Shown here: positions 1 to 5,574 of the stretch, piece after piece | Position numbering within the stretch: position 1 is the first letter of the stretch | Layout: the number at the start of each line of letters is the position of its first letter | Origin: Planctomycetaceae bacterium | GTDB taxonomy: Bacteria > Planctomycetota > UBA1135 > GCA-002686595 | Direction of reading: 5' to 3' | Assembly: GCA_013360535.1 (NCBI GenBank) | Contig: JABWBL010000161.1 | Coordinates: 1-7,391 of the forward strand | Length of the DNA: 7,391 nucleotides | Translations under genes and position numbers: made by a program | Notes under the pieces: generated by a model | What the model was told of the DNA's origin: nothing | The model's input: the letters and a program-made list of their open reading frames with translations, nothing else | Databases searched by the model: none

Positions 1-581
1 CCGGGGCGCCGCCCTGCCGCGTCGTGGATCTCGGCGCGGGCCGCGGCAACCTCTCGACGCGGCTCGTGGCGCTGGGCCACGACGTGACCGCCGTGGAGCG
101 CTACACCGAGCAGTTCCGGGCCGACGTCCCCCTGATCGAGGCCGACCTCGAGCGGCCGCTCCCCTTCGCCGATCGCAGCGTCGACGTGGCCATGGCCGTC
201 GAGATCGTCGAGCACCTCGAGAACCCGCGCTCGTTCCTGCGCGAGCTCGCCCGCGTGGTCAAGCCGCGCGGCGTCGCGATCGTCTCGACACCGAACCTGA
301 CCGGCGCGCTCTCGCGCCTGCTCTTCCTGGGGGTGGGACAATGGGATCTGTTCTTCGACCATCCGTGGCGCCTGCGGGACCCGCACACCGACCTCGTCCA
401 CGGCCACATCACGCCGATGCCCCGCTGGCTGCTCGAGCACCACGCGAAGGACGCCGGCTTCGTCGTGGAGGCCTGGGCCTACTCCCGCGCCTGGCTCCCG
501 GGCGTGCCGTGGCAGATCAACCCGCTGCCGCGGGGCAGCGCGTTCGGCCGCATCGCGCTTTGTCGCCTGCGCCGGACGTGA
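1..581 (+). CDS. Class I SAM-dependent methyltransferase, 5'-truncated by the window edge
   Basis: The reading frame is open from the first complete codon at position 3, so the true start lies to the left and only the C-terminal ~190 residues are visible. The visible part opens at the SAM-binding glycine motif VVDLGAGRGN. It continues with the acidic end of the second strand (VTAVE), the motif EADLERPLPF, and AVEIVEHLENP followed by ELARVVKPRG and VSTPN. This order is typical of Methyltransf_11/23-type Rossmann methyltransferases, which move a methyl group from S-adenosylmethionine. The C-terminal half (from about position 310) is rich in Trp, Pro and His and probably forms the substrate side. 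I cannot name the substrate; relatives act on sugars, lipids, quinones and small acids. It ends in TGA at 579-581, 14 bases before the ATG of the VOC gene. The family call is secure and the specific role is unknown. Confidence 0.88.
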   Translation, partial: GAPPCRVVDLGAGRGNLSTRLVALGHDVTAVERYTEQFRADVPLIEADLERPLPFADRSVDVAMAVEIVEHLENPRSFLRELARVVKPRGVAIVSTPNLTGALSRLLFLGVGQWDLFFDHPWRLRDPHTDLVHGHITPMPRWLLEHHAKDAGFVVEAWAYSRAWLPGVPWQINPLPRGSAFGRIALCRLRRT

Positions 582-595
582 TCGACTCGGGCTCC

Positions 596-970
596 ATGCG
601 GGCCGTGCACCACCTCGCCATCGTCGTCGCCGATCTCGAGCGCGCCGAGCGCTTCTGGACGTCCGTCCTCGGCCTCGGGGTCGAGCGGCGGTGGAACGAC
701 GATCACGGCCGACCGCGGAGCGTGTGGCTGTCGCTCGCCACGGGCTTCCTCGCCCTCGAGCGGGCGGGGGCCGAAGGGCCTCGGCGCCCGGACGACGCCC
801 CGGGCCTGCACTGCCTCTCCCTCGCGATTTCCCGCGAGGAGCGGCCCGCGTGGGAGGCCCGCCTCGCGGCGGCCGGCGTGCCGATCGAGCGGAAATCACC
901 GTACACGCTGTACGTACGCGACCCGGACGGCACCCTGGTCGGTCTGTCGCACTGGCCCGAGCCGGCATGA
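596..970 (+). CDS. VOC-superfamily (glyoxalase/bleomycin-resistance-like) protein
   Basis: This 124-residue protein has the size of a single VOC domain with two beta-alpha-beta-beta-beta modules. Module one begins MRAVHHLAIVVADLERAERF, with the strand-one His at H5/H6. Its last strand carries FLALER, with E55 at the usual ligand place. Module two begins at GLHCLSLAI (H72) and ends with YVRDPDGTLVGLSHW. In metal-dependent members the final ligand is a Glu just after the DPDG turn, but here that position is G116, so the metal site looks incomplete. Members include glyoxalases, epimerases, extradiol dioxygenases and resistance proteins, and I cannot choose among them. I chose the ATG at 596 because the fold begins there. 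A GTG at 578 in the same frame would add six residues and overlap the methyltransferase stop (GTGA), which would suggest coupling. No clear Shine-Dalgarno precedes the ATG. Confidence 0.85.
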   Translation: MRAVHHLAIVVADLERAERFWTSVLGLGVERRWNDDHGRPRSVWLSLATGFLALERAGAEGPRRPDDAPGLHCLSLAISREERPAWEARLAAAGVPIERKSPYTLYVRDPDGTLVGLSHWPEPA

Positions 971-988
971 TCGTTCTACGGTCGCGCC

Positions 989-1783
989 ATGCCTGGCCTG
1001 GTCGACTACTCGGTGAGCGAAGGGGTCGCGACGATCGTCCTGAACGATCCCCCCATGAACGCCTACACGCACGAGATGATGAAGGACCTCGACGCCGCGA
1101 TCCTCGAGGCGCGGTTCGACAACGAGGTGCACGCGATCGTGTTGACCGGTCACGGCGAGAAGTTCTTCTGCGCCGGCGCCAACATCCGGATGCTCTCGGA
1201 GGTCGATCAGACCTTCAAGTACTACTTCTGCCTGCACGCCAACGAGACGCTGCAGCGGCTCGAGCGCACGCCGAAGCTCGTGATCGCGGCCCTGTCGGGG
1301 CACTGCGTCGGCGGTGGGCTCGAGATCGCGCTAGCGGCGGACCTGCGGCTCGCGCGCAAGGGGTCGGGCAAGTGCGGGCTGCCGGAGGTCGCGCTCGGAG
1401 TGCTGCCGGGCACCGGCGGGACGCAGCGGCTCGCGCGGCTCGTCGGTCGCGCGAAGGCGATTGAGCTGATGGTGAGCGGCAGGACGTTCGATTACGACGA
1501 GGCGCTCGCGCTCGGTGTCGTGACCGAAGTGCGCGAGGCGGCGGACGATGCGGCGTTCCTCGAGCTCGTGCTCGCGCACGCGAAGTCGTTCACGACGCCG
1601 GAGCGCGCGGCGCTGAGCGTCGGCCACATCAAGGCGGCGGTGCACGGCGGTGTCGACCTGTCGCTCGACGCCGGGCTCGCGCTCGAACGTGAGCTGCAAG
1701 CCAAGCTGTTTGCCTCCGCCGACGCGAAGGAAGGCATCGCGGCCTACGTCGAGAAGCGCAAGGCGCAGTTCAAGGGAGCCTGA
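989..1783 (+). CDS. Enoyl-CoA hydratase/isomerase (crotonase family)
   Basis: This 264-residue protein has the normal length for a soluble crotonase, which adds water to 2-enoyl-CoA to give 3-hydroxyacyl-CoA. The first oxyanion-hole segment is FFCAGANI (C61-I66). The second is ALSGHCVGGGLEIALAADLR (101-120). Both catalytic glutamates of the hydratase type are present: E112 in GGGLEIALAAD and E133 in GLPEVALGVLPG (rat mitochondrial hydratase Glu144 and Glu164 by motif alignment). The GTGGTQRL motif follows, and the C-terminus has the usual SADAKEGIAAYVEKRKAQF helix. True hydratase activity is therefore more likely than an isomerase or hydrolase variant; chain length and substrate cannot be read. 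It begins 18 bases after the VOC stop with no recognisable Shine-Dalgarno. It ends 5 bases before the MDR gene, which makes co-transcription with that gene very likely. Confidence 0.93.
   Translation: MPGLVDYSVSEGVATIVLNDPPMNAYTHEMMKDLDAAILEARFDNEVHAIVLTGHGEKFFCAGANIRMLSEVDQTFKYYFCLHANETLQRLERTPKLVIAALSGHCVGGGLEIALAADLRLARKGSGKCGLPEVALGVLPGTGGTQRLARLVGRAKAIELMVSGRTFDYDEALALGVVTEVREAADDAAFLELVLAHAKSFTTPERAALSVGHIKAAVHGGVDLSLDAGLALERELQAKLFASADAKEGIAAYVEKRKAQFKGA
1774..1778 (+). promoter_or_regulatory. Shine-Dalgarno for the MDR gene
   Basis: GGGAG lies 10 bases before the ATG at 1789, inside the last codons of the enoyl-CoA hydratase gene. It supports the ATG choice and fits an operon read as one message. 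Confidence 0.55.
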
Positions 1784-1788
1784 GAGCG

Positions 1789-2826
1789 ATGCAGGCGCTG
1801 CGCATCCACGCCCACGGTGGGCCCGAGGTTCTGACGGTTGAGGACATCCCGCGTCCGGAGCCGAAGGCGGGCGAGGTGCTCGTGCGCGTGCTCGCGGCTT
1901 CGATCAACCACCTCGACCTGTGGGTGCGCCGCGGAATGCCGGGTTTTCCCGTGCCTTTTCCGCGCATTCTCGGATGCGACGGCACGGGCGAGATCGCGGC
2001 GCTCGGCGCGGGCGTCAGCGGACTGAGTGTCGGCCAGAAGGTCGTGCTCGAGCCTGGTTTCTCGTCGGGCGAGTCGGCCGAGGACAAGGCCGGGCTCGAC
2101 CACCTGTCGGCGGATTACGGCATCCGCGGCGAACACGGCGACGGGTTCGACGCGGAGTACGTCACGCTGCCGGCGCGTTTCGTGTTCCCGCTGCCCGCAG
2201 GCGTCGACCCGGTGCAAGGTGCGGCGGTGCCGCTGGTGTTCCTGACCGCGTGGGGGCTGCTCGTGTCGCGCGCGCAGCTGAAGGCCGGCGAGACGGTGCT
2301 CGTGCTCGCCGGCACGAGCGGCGTCGGTTCGGCGGCGATCCAGCTCGCGAAGTTGCACGGCGCGCGCGTGATCGCGACGGCCGGCACGAAAGCGAAACGC
2401 GAGCTCGCGCGCCAGCTCGGCGCCGACGAAGTCGTCGACCACTCGGTCGAGGCGTGGGACAAGCAGGTGAAGAAGCTCACCGCGGGTCGCGGAGTCGACG
2501 TGGTCGTCGAGCATGTCGGCCCGGCGACGTGGGACGCGGCGATGCGTTGCCTCGCGCGCTGCGGTCGGCTCGTCACCTGCGGCGGCACGACGGGTCCGAA
2601 GGTCTCGTTGCTCCTGCCTCACATGTTCATCAAGAACCTGAGCGTGCTCGGTTCGACGATGGGCCCGCGCTCGGCGCTGCCGCAGATCTTCGCGCACGTC
2701 GCGGCGGGGAGGCTTCGGCCGGTCGTCGATCGTGTGCTGCCGCTTTCGGCCGCGCGCGAGGCGCACACGCTGCTCGAAGCGCGTCAGGTGGCCGGCAAGA
2801 TCGTGCTCGTGCCCGGTGCGAGCTGA
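1789..2826 (+). CDS. Medium-chain dehydrogenase/reductase, alcohol-dehydrogenase type but lacking zinc ligands
   Basis: This 345-residue protein is a full-length MDR with an N-terminal GroES-like domain and a Rossmann domain. The nucleotide loop is LVLAGTSGVGSAAIQLAK (A174-G180), followed by ARVIATAGTKAKRE; the AGT-K pattern and absence of an acidic residue there hint at NADP(H), but weakly. The GroES part resembles zinc alcohol dehydrogenases, yet the ligands are gone. The catalytic Cys position reads N40 (INHLDLW), and the GHE motif reads GCDGTG (C63, D64). The four-cysteine structural lobe is kept in length and spacing but reads S93, S96, D99, S107. The enzyme probably reduces or oxidises a carbonyl or an activated double bond without zinc, as quinone oxidoreductases and MDR enoyl reductases do. 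It sits 5 bases after a crotonase and upstream of a 3-hydroxyacyl-CoA dehydrogenase, so a CoA-thioester-related substrate is plausible but unproven. Confidence 0.9.
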   Translation: MQALRIHAHGGPEVLTVEDIPRPEPKAGEVLVRVLAASINHLDLWVRRGMPGFPVPFPRILGCDGTGEIAALGAGVSGLSVGQKVVLEPGFSSGESAEDKAGLDHLSADYGIRGEHGDGFDAEYVTLPARFVFPLPAGVDPVQGAAVPLVFLTAWGLLVSRAQLKAGETVLVLAGTSGVGSAAIQLAKLHGARVIATAGTKAKRELARQLGADEVVDHSVEAWDKQVKKLTAGRGVDVVVEHVGPATWDAAMRCLARCGRLVTCGGTTGPKVSLLLPHMFIKNLSVLGSTMGPRSALPQIFAHVAAGRLRPVVDRVLPLSAAREAHTLLEARQVAGKIVLVPGAS

Positions 2827-2836
2827 ATTTTCATCC

Positions 2837-2862
2837 CGAGCCCGGAAACCGGGCCGGGCTCG
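2837..2862 (+). terminator. Strong inverted repeat between MDR and HAD genes, possible terminator or attenuator
   Basis: CGAGCCCGG (2837-2845) pairs perfectly with CCGGGCTCG (2854-2862) across an 8-base loop, giving a nine-pair GC-rich stem 10 bases after the MDR stop. The sequence after it (TCCTTTA) is only weakly T-rich, so this is not a textbook intrinsic terminator on the + strand. It may weaken read-through, protect the 3' end of the upstream message, or act as a processing signal. It lies in the longest intergenic stretch of the window (2827-2892), where I see no convincing -35/-10 pair. Confidence 0.45.
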
Positions 2863-2876
2863 TCCTTTACCCAAGC

Positions 2877-2881
2877 AGGAG
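2877..2881 (+). promoter_or_regulatory. Shine-Dalgarno deciding a GTG start
   Basis: AGGAG lies 11 bases before the GTG at 2893. The first in-frame ATG is codon 18, inside the coenzyme-binding glycine motif, so translation must begin earlier. This site supports the GTG. Confidence 0.55.
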
Positions 2882-2892
2882 CGACGGAAAGC

Positions 2893-3759
2893 GTGAAACG
2901 GGCGAAAGAGATCCAGAAGGCGGTGGTCCTCGGCGCGGGGACCATGGGGCACGGCATCGCGCAGGCGCTGGCGCAGTGTGGCATCGCGACGACGCTCGTC
3001 GATCTCGATGCGGCGGCGTTGCAGAAGGGGCTCGCGGCCGTGCGCAAGAACCTCGACACGGGCGTCGAGAAGCAGAAGGTGACGTCGGAGCAGCGCGACG
3101 CGACGCTGGCGCGGCTCGTGGGCTCGGGCGATCTCGAGGCCGCGGCGCGCGACGCGGACGTCGTGGTCGAGGCCGTGCCGGAGAAGCTCGAGCTGAAGCG
3201 CTCGATCTTCGCCAAGCTCGACGCGACCTGCCGCGCGGACGCGTTGCTCGCGACGAACACGTCGTCGCTCTCGATCACGCGCATCGCGGAGGCCTGCAAG
3301 CGGCCGGAGCGTGTGCTCGGCATGCACTTCTTCAATCCCGTGCACATCATGAAGCTCGTCGAGGTCGTGCGCGCCGCGCAGACGTCGAGTGCTGCCGCGA
3401 CGCTCGCTCTCGAGCTCTCGCGCCGCATGGGCAAGGACCCCATCGACGTGAAGGATTCGCCGGGCTTTGCGTCGAGTCGCCTGGGGCTCGTGATCGGGCT
3501 CGAGGCGATGCGCATGCTCGAGCAGGGCGTCGCGAGCGCCGAGGACATCGACAAGGCGATGGTGCTGGGCTACGGCTTCCCGATGGGGCCGCTCAAGCTC
3601 ACCGACCTCGTCGGACTCGACGTGCGGCTCTCGATCGCCGAATACCTGACCAAGGAAGTCGGGCCCAACTTCACGCCGCCGCAGGTCCTGCGCGAAAAGG
3701 TCGCGCGGGGCGAGCTCGGCAAGAAGTCGGGGCGCGGTTTCTACGACTGGAAGAACTAG
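2893..3759 (+). CDS. 3-hydroxyacyl-CoA dehydrogenase (HAD/HBD family)
   Basis: This 288-residue protein has the length of single-function 3-hydroxyacyl- or 3-hydroxybutyryl-CoA dehydrogenases, which oxidise the 3-hydroxyacyl-CoA made by the hydratase, usually with NAD+. The N-terminal Rossmann domain opens with VVLGAGTMGHGIAQALAQCG (11-30), and strand two ends in VDLD (37-40), an acidic end typical of NAD(H) preference. The family motif NTSSLSIT (122-129) gives the active-site serine S124. The catalytic pair is H145 in GMHFFNPVH and E157 in KLVEVV. The helical C-terminal domain has DSPGFASSRLG (188-198), GYGFPMGPLKLTDLVGLDV and the ending GKKSGRGFYDW. Position S195 is normally Asn (FxxNR), an uncommon substitution. 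The GTG start is supported by AGGAG upstream and by the lack of a usable ATG. It is separated from the MDR by 66 bases with a hairpin and followed 12 bases later by a membrane-protein gene. Confidence 0.94.
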   Translation: MKRAKEIQKAVVLGAGTMGHGIAQALAQCGIATTLVDLDAAALQKGLAAVRKNLDTGVEKQKVTSEQRDATLARLVGSGDLEAAARDADVVVEAVPEKLELKRSIFAKLDATCRADALLATNTSSLSITRIAEACKRPERVLGMHFFNPVHIMKLVEVVRAAQTSSAAATLALELSRRMGKDPIDVKDSPGFASSRLGLVIGLEAMRMLEQGVASAEDIDKAMVLGYGFPMGPLKLTDLVGLDVRLSIAEYLTKEVGPNFTPPQVLREKVARGELGKKSGRGFYDWKN

Positions 3760-3763
3760 GGAG
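3758..3763 (+). promoter_or_regulatory. Shine-Dalgarno for the membrane-protein gene at 3772
   Basis: AGGGAG overlaps the TAG stop of the dehydrogenase and lies 8 bases before the ATG at 3772. The arrangement suggests that the membrane-protein gene is read from the same message as the dehydrogenase. Confidence 0.6.
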
Positions 3764-3771
3764 AACGGAAC

Positions 3772-4494
3772 ATGGCCGACCAACTCGACTGGGGCAGCGA
3801 AGCCAAGGAACAACCCAAGCCCAAGCGCCGCATTCCCGTGTGGGCGTGGTTCTGCGGCGGCGGGTGCGTGCTCGCGCTGATCACGGCGATCGTCGCGGCG
3901 ATCGCGTTCGGGTCGTTCGTCAGCAACATGACGGACCCTGACGAGCAGTGGAAGCAGCTCGAGAGCGTTGTCGCCGTGCAGGAGCGTCCGCAGGGCGACA
4001 TCTTCGGCATGAAGATCCCGCTGCAGGACATGCGCGTCATCTCGATCCAGCAGGGGACGACGAAGGTCGACTTCATGATCGCCGGCGGGAAGGCCGGCGA
4101 CGAGCTGCGCACGCAGTTCCTCGATCCCGACGCGAAGGGCGGGTTCAGCCCGCTCGGCAACGTCGGACGCCACGGTGTCGAGGAACTCGTCCTCAGCGTG
4201 CAGGGACGCGAGCTGCGCGGAGTGCGCTACACGACGGTTCCGCGCGAAGGCAACGAAAGTGAGCCCGAACCGACGGTCGACGAGAACGGACAGGAGGTCG
4301 ACCCTGCCGACATGTCGGTCGGTGACGCGGTGCGAATGGCGCTGCGCACGAGCATCACGGCGCTCGACATCACTCCGGAAGGCTCCGGACGCGTCGTCCT
4401 GATGCAGTACTCGCACCTGAACTCGCTCGAGCCGATCCCCGACAGCGAGGTGCTCGAGTTCCTCAGGCACTTCGACCTGACGAAGCAGCCGTGA
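3772..4494 (+). CDS. Unrecognised single-pass membrane protein, first of a coupled pair
   Basis: I do not recognise a family in this 240-residue protein. It has a hydrophilic N-terminus with a basic patch (KPKRR, 16-20) and then one hydrophobic segment at about 23-50 (WAWFCGGGCVLALITAIVAA and onward). The positive charge in front of the segment predicts a cytoplasmic N-terminus and an exported C-terminal domain of ~190 residues. That domain looks folded and strand-rich: DIFGMKIPLQDMRVISIQ (76-93), TKVDFMIAGG, then GVEELVLSVQGRELRGVRYT (135-154). An acidic, probably disordered stretch follows (161-181), and then a final part with RVVLMQYSHLNSL. The only two cysteines (C28 and C32) lie inside the membrane segment; the exported part has none. 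A good Shine-Dalgarno overlaps the preceding stop, and the 3' end overlaps the next gene in a GTGA. Function is unknown; the neighbouring acyl-CoA genes do not by themselves indicate a lipid role. Confidence 0.82.
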   Translation: MADQLDWGSEAKEQPKPKRRIPVWAWFCGGGCVLALITAIVAAIAFGSFVSNMTDPDEQWKQLESVVAVQERPQGDIFGMKIPLQDMRVISIQQGTTKVDFMIAGGKAGDELRTQFLDPDAKGGFSPLGNVGRHGVEELVLSVQGRELRGVRYTTVPREGNESEPEPTVDENGQEVDPADMSVGDAVRMALRTSITALDITPEGSGRVVLMQYSHLNSLEPIPDSEVLEFLRHFDLTKQP

Positions 4495-5159
4495 GCGAAG
4501 CGGGAACACCGGTGCGCGCTGGGCTGGTGCTCGCGTGCACGGCGGGCTTCGTGCTGCTCGCCGGCGCCGTAGGACTGCTCGCGACGCAGTCGACGCGCGC
4601 GGCCGATCCGCAGGCGACGCTGGAGCAGTGGTTCGAGGTGGGGGAGCTGCCCGCCGGCTTCAAGCTCGTCGAAGCGCAGGTGCTCGCACGCGGCGACGTG
4701 GTCGTGCGGATCCAGCGTGAGGGTGCGGGCGAGGAAGCGCCTCGCAACACGCCGGAGGAGGGCAAGGACTTCGAGCCCTTCGACTGGTCGACGGTGCCGG
4801 TGGGCGCAGCGGGAAGCGCGCCGCGCGAGGTGATCGTGGCCCAGCTCCCGCTCGAACATGCTCGTGCGGAGCTGCAGCAGTTGTTCGAGTTTGGCCAGGA
4901 CCTGGCCGGCGACTGGAAGTCGGTGCCACGGTCCGGCGGGAGGCGTGTGCTCGAGCGTGGGCGCCTCGACTGGGGCGAGCTCGCCGCGCCCTTCGTGCTC
5001 GAGCGCGAGTTCGAGAACGGCGGGACGTTCCGCGACACGCTGCGTGTCAACCTGTCGAGCGCGACCACCGCGCGCATCCTCGTCGCTCGCTGGAGCCGCG
5101 GCTTCCCGGCCTCTCGCGCACCTGTGCAGGTGCTGATCGCCGCGCTGCGTCCGCGCTGA
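4491..5159 (+). CDS. Unrecognised membrane-anchored or secreted protein, second of a coupled pair
   Basis: This 222-residue protein matches no family I know. It starts with GTG at 4491, whose last two bases share the TGA stop of the previous gene, a classic coupling overlap; no strong Shine-Dalgarno is seen. Residues ~10-32 (AGLVLACTAGFVLLAGAVGL) form one hydrophobic segment, followed by TRA-AD near residue 37. It could be a retained anchor or a signal peptide cut there. The rest appears extracytoplasmic: WFEVGELPAGFKLVEAQVLA (47-66), an acidic low-complexity stretch (78-96), then a mixed helix/strand region to the end with REVIVAQLPLEHARAELQQL (112-131) and DTLRVNLSS. It has no cysteine outside the hydrophobic segment. 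Its plan (one N-terminal helix, a short DP…W linker, then a soluble domain) resembles that of its partner, so distant duplication is possible but not shown. The two products may work together. Confidence 0.8.
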   Translation: MSEAGTPVRAGLVLACTAGFVLLAGAVGLLATQSTRAADPQATLEQWFEVGELPAGFKLVEAQVLARGDVVVRIQREGAGEEAPRNTPEEGKDFEPFDWSTVPVGAAGSAPREVIVAQLPLEHARAELQQLFEFGQDLAGDWKSVPRSGGRRVLERGRLDWGELAAPFVLEREFENGGTFRDTLRVNLSSATTARILVARWSRGFPASRAPVQVLIAALRPR

Positions 5160-5212
5160 AGCCGTGAATGCTGCGCGCCTCGCCGCGTAACCAGGCCCTC
5201 ACCCCATACCCC

Positions 5213-5218
5213 AAGGAG
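5213..5218 (+). promoter_or_regulatory. Strong Shine-Dalgarno for the UPF0145 gene
   Basis: AAGGAG lies 5 bases before the ATG at 5224, the best ribosome-binding match in the window. It sits in a 64-base intergenic stretch (5160-5223) where I could not identify a convincing promoter. The gene may be separately transcribed or read through from upstream. Confidence 0.7.
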
Positions 5219-5223
5219 CCCAC

Positions 5224-5541
5224 ATGATCCTCAGCACCACCCCGACGCTCGAAGGCCACCCGATCCGCGAGTACCGCGGCATCGTCACGGGCGAGGCCAT
5301 TCTCGGCGCCAACGTCTTCAAGGACCTCTTCGCCGGCATCCGCGACATCGTCGGCGGTCGCTCGGGCGTCTACGAGCGCGAGCTCGGCGCCGCGCGCCAG
5401 ATCGCGCTCGACGAGCTCGCGAACGCGGCGAAGAAACTCGGTGCGAACGCCGTCGTCGGCATCGACCTCGACTACGAGGTTGTCGGCGCCAACGGCAGCA
5501 TGCTGATGGTGTCCGCGAGCGGCACCGCTGTCGTCGTCTAG
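5224..5541 (+). CDS. YbjQ/UPF0145 family protein
   Basis: This 105-residue protein has the length of Escherichia coli YbjQ and the family's layout. It opens with [20 protein letters not shown], then [31 protein letters not shown] (21-51), a central helix [20 protein letters not shown], and the strand-forming ending [15 protein letters not shown]…[13 protein letters not shown]. These proteins are small, soluble and probably oligomeric; their role is not established. Databases often call them putative heavy-metal-binding, but this copy has no cysteine and only one histidine (H12), so the sequence offers little support for metal binding here. It has a strong Shine-Dalgarno and is the last + strand gene, ending 25 bases from the convergent glcF stop. 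The family call is firm, the biochemical role unknown. Confidence 0.93.
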   Translation: MILSTTPTLEGHPIREYRGIVTGEAILGANVFKDLFAGIRDIVGGRSGVYERELGAARQIALDELANAAKKLGANAVVGIDLDYEVVGANGSMLMVSASGTAVVV

Positions 5542-5557
5542 TCGGACGGTATTCCCC

Positions 5558-5574
5558 TGCGCTCACTCAGCGCG
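5558..5574. terminator. Small hairpin in the convergent junction, weak bidirectional terminator candidate
   Basis: GCGCT (5559-5563) pairs with AGCGC (5569-5573) around the loop CACTC, with one extra T-G pair outside. It lies between the UPF0145 stop and the last codons of glcF. There is no T-run on either strand, so termination is only a guess based on position. Confidence 0.2.

Noticed and set aside
971..988. Possible -10 promoter box (TTCTAC) and leaderless start before the enoyl-CoA hydratase
   Set aside because: There is no matching -35 sequence at the proper distance, and the hexamer is a weak match in a short gap. The absence of a Shine-Dalgarno alone does not establish leaderless translation.
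1920..3941. Open frame of about 670 codons on the + strand in another frame through the MDR and dehydrogenase genes
   Set aside because: The translation is Arg/Ala/Gly-rich low complexity with no recognisable motif, while the alternative frame encodes two well-conserved enzymes.
1744..4509. Open frame of about 920 codons on the - strand, crossing the hydratase end, MDR, dehydrogenase and first membrane-protein gene
   Set aside because: It is extremely rich in Arg, His, Asp and Glu, shows no domain, crosses four genes with clear motifs and their intergenic gaps, and is what GC-rich codon bias produces on the opposite strand.
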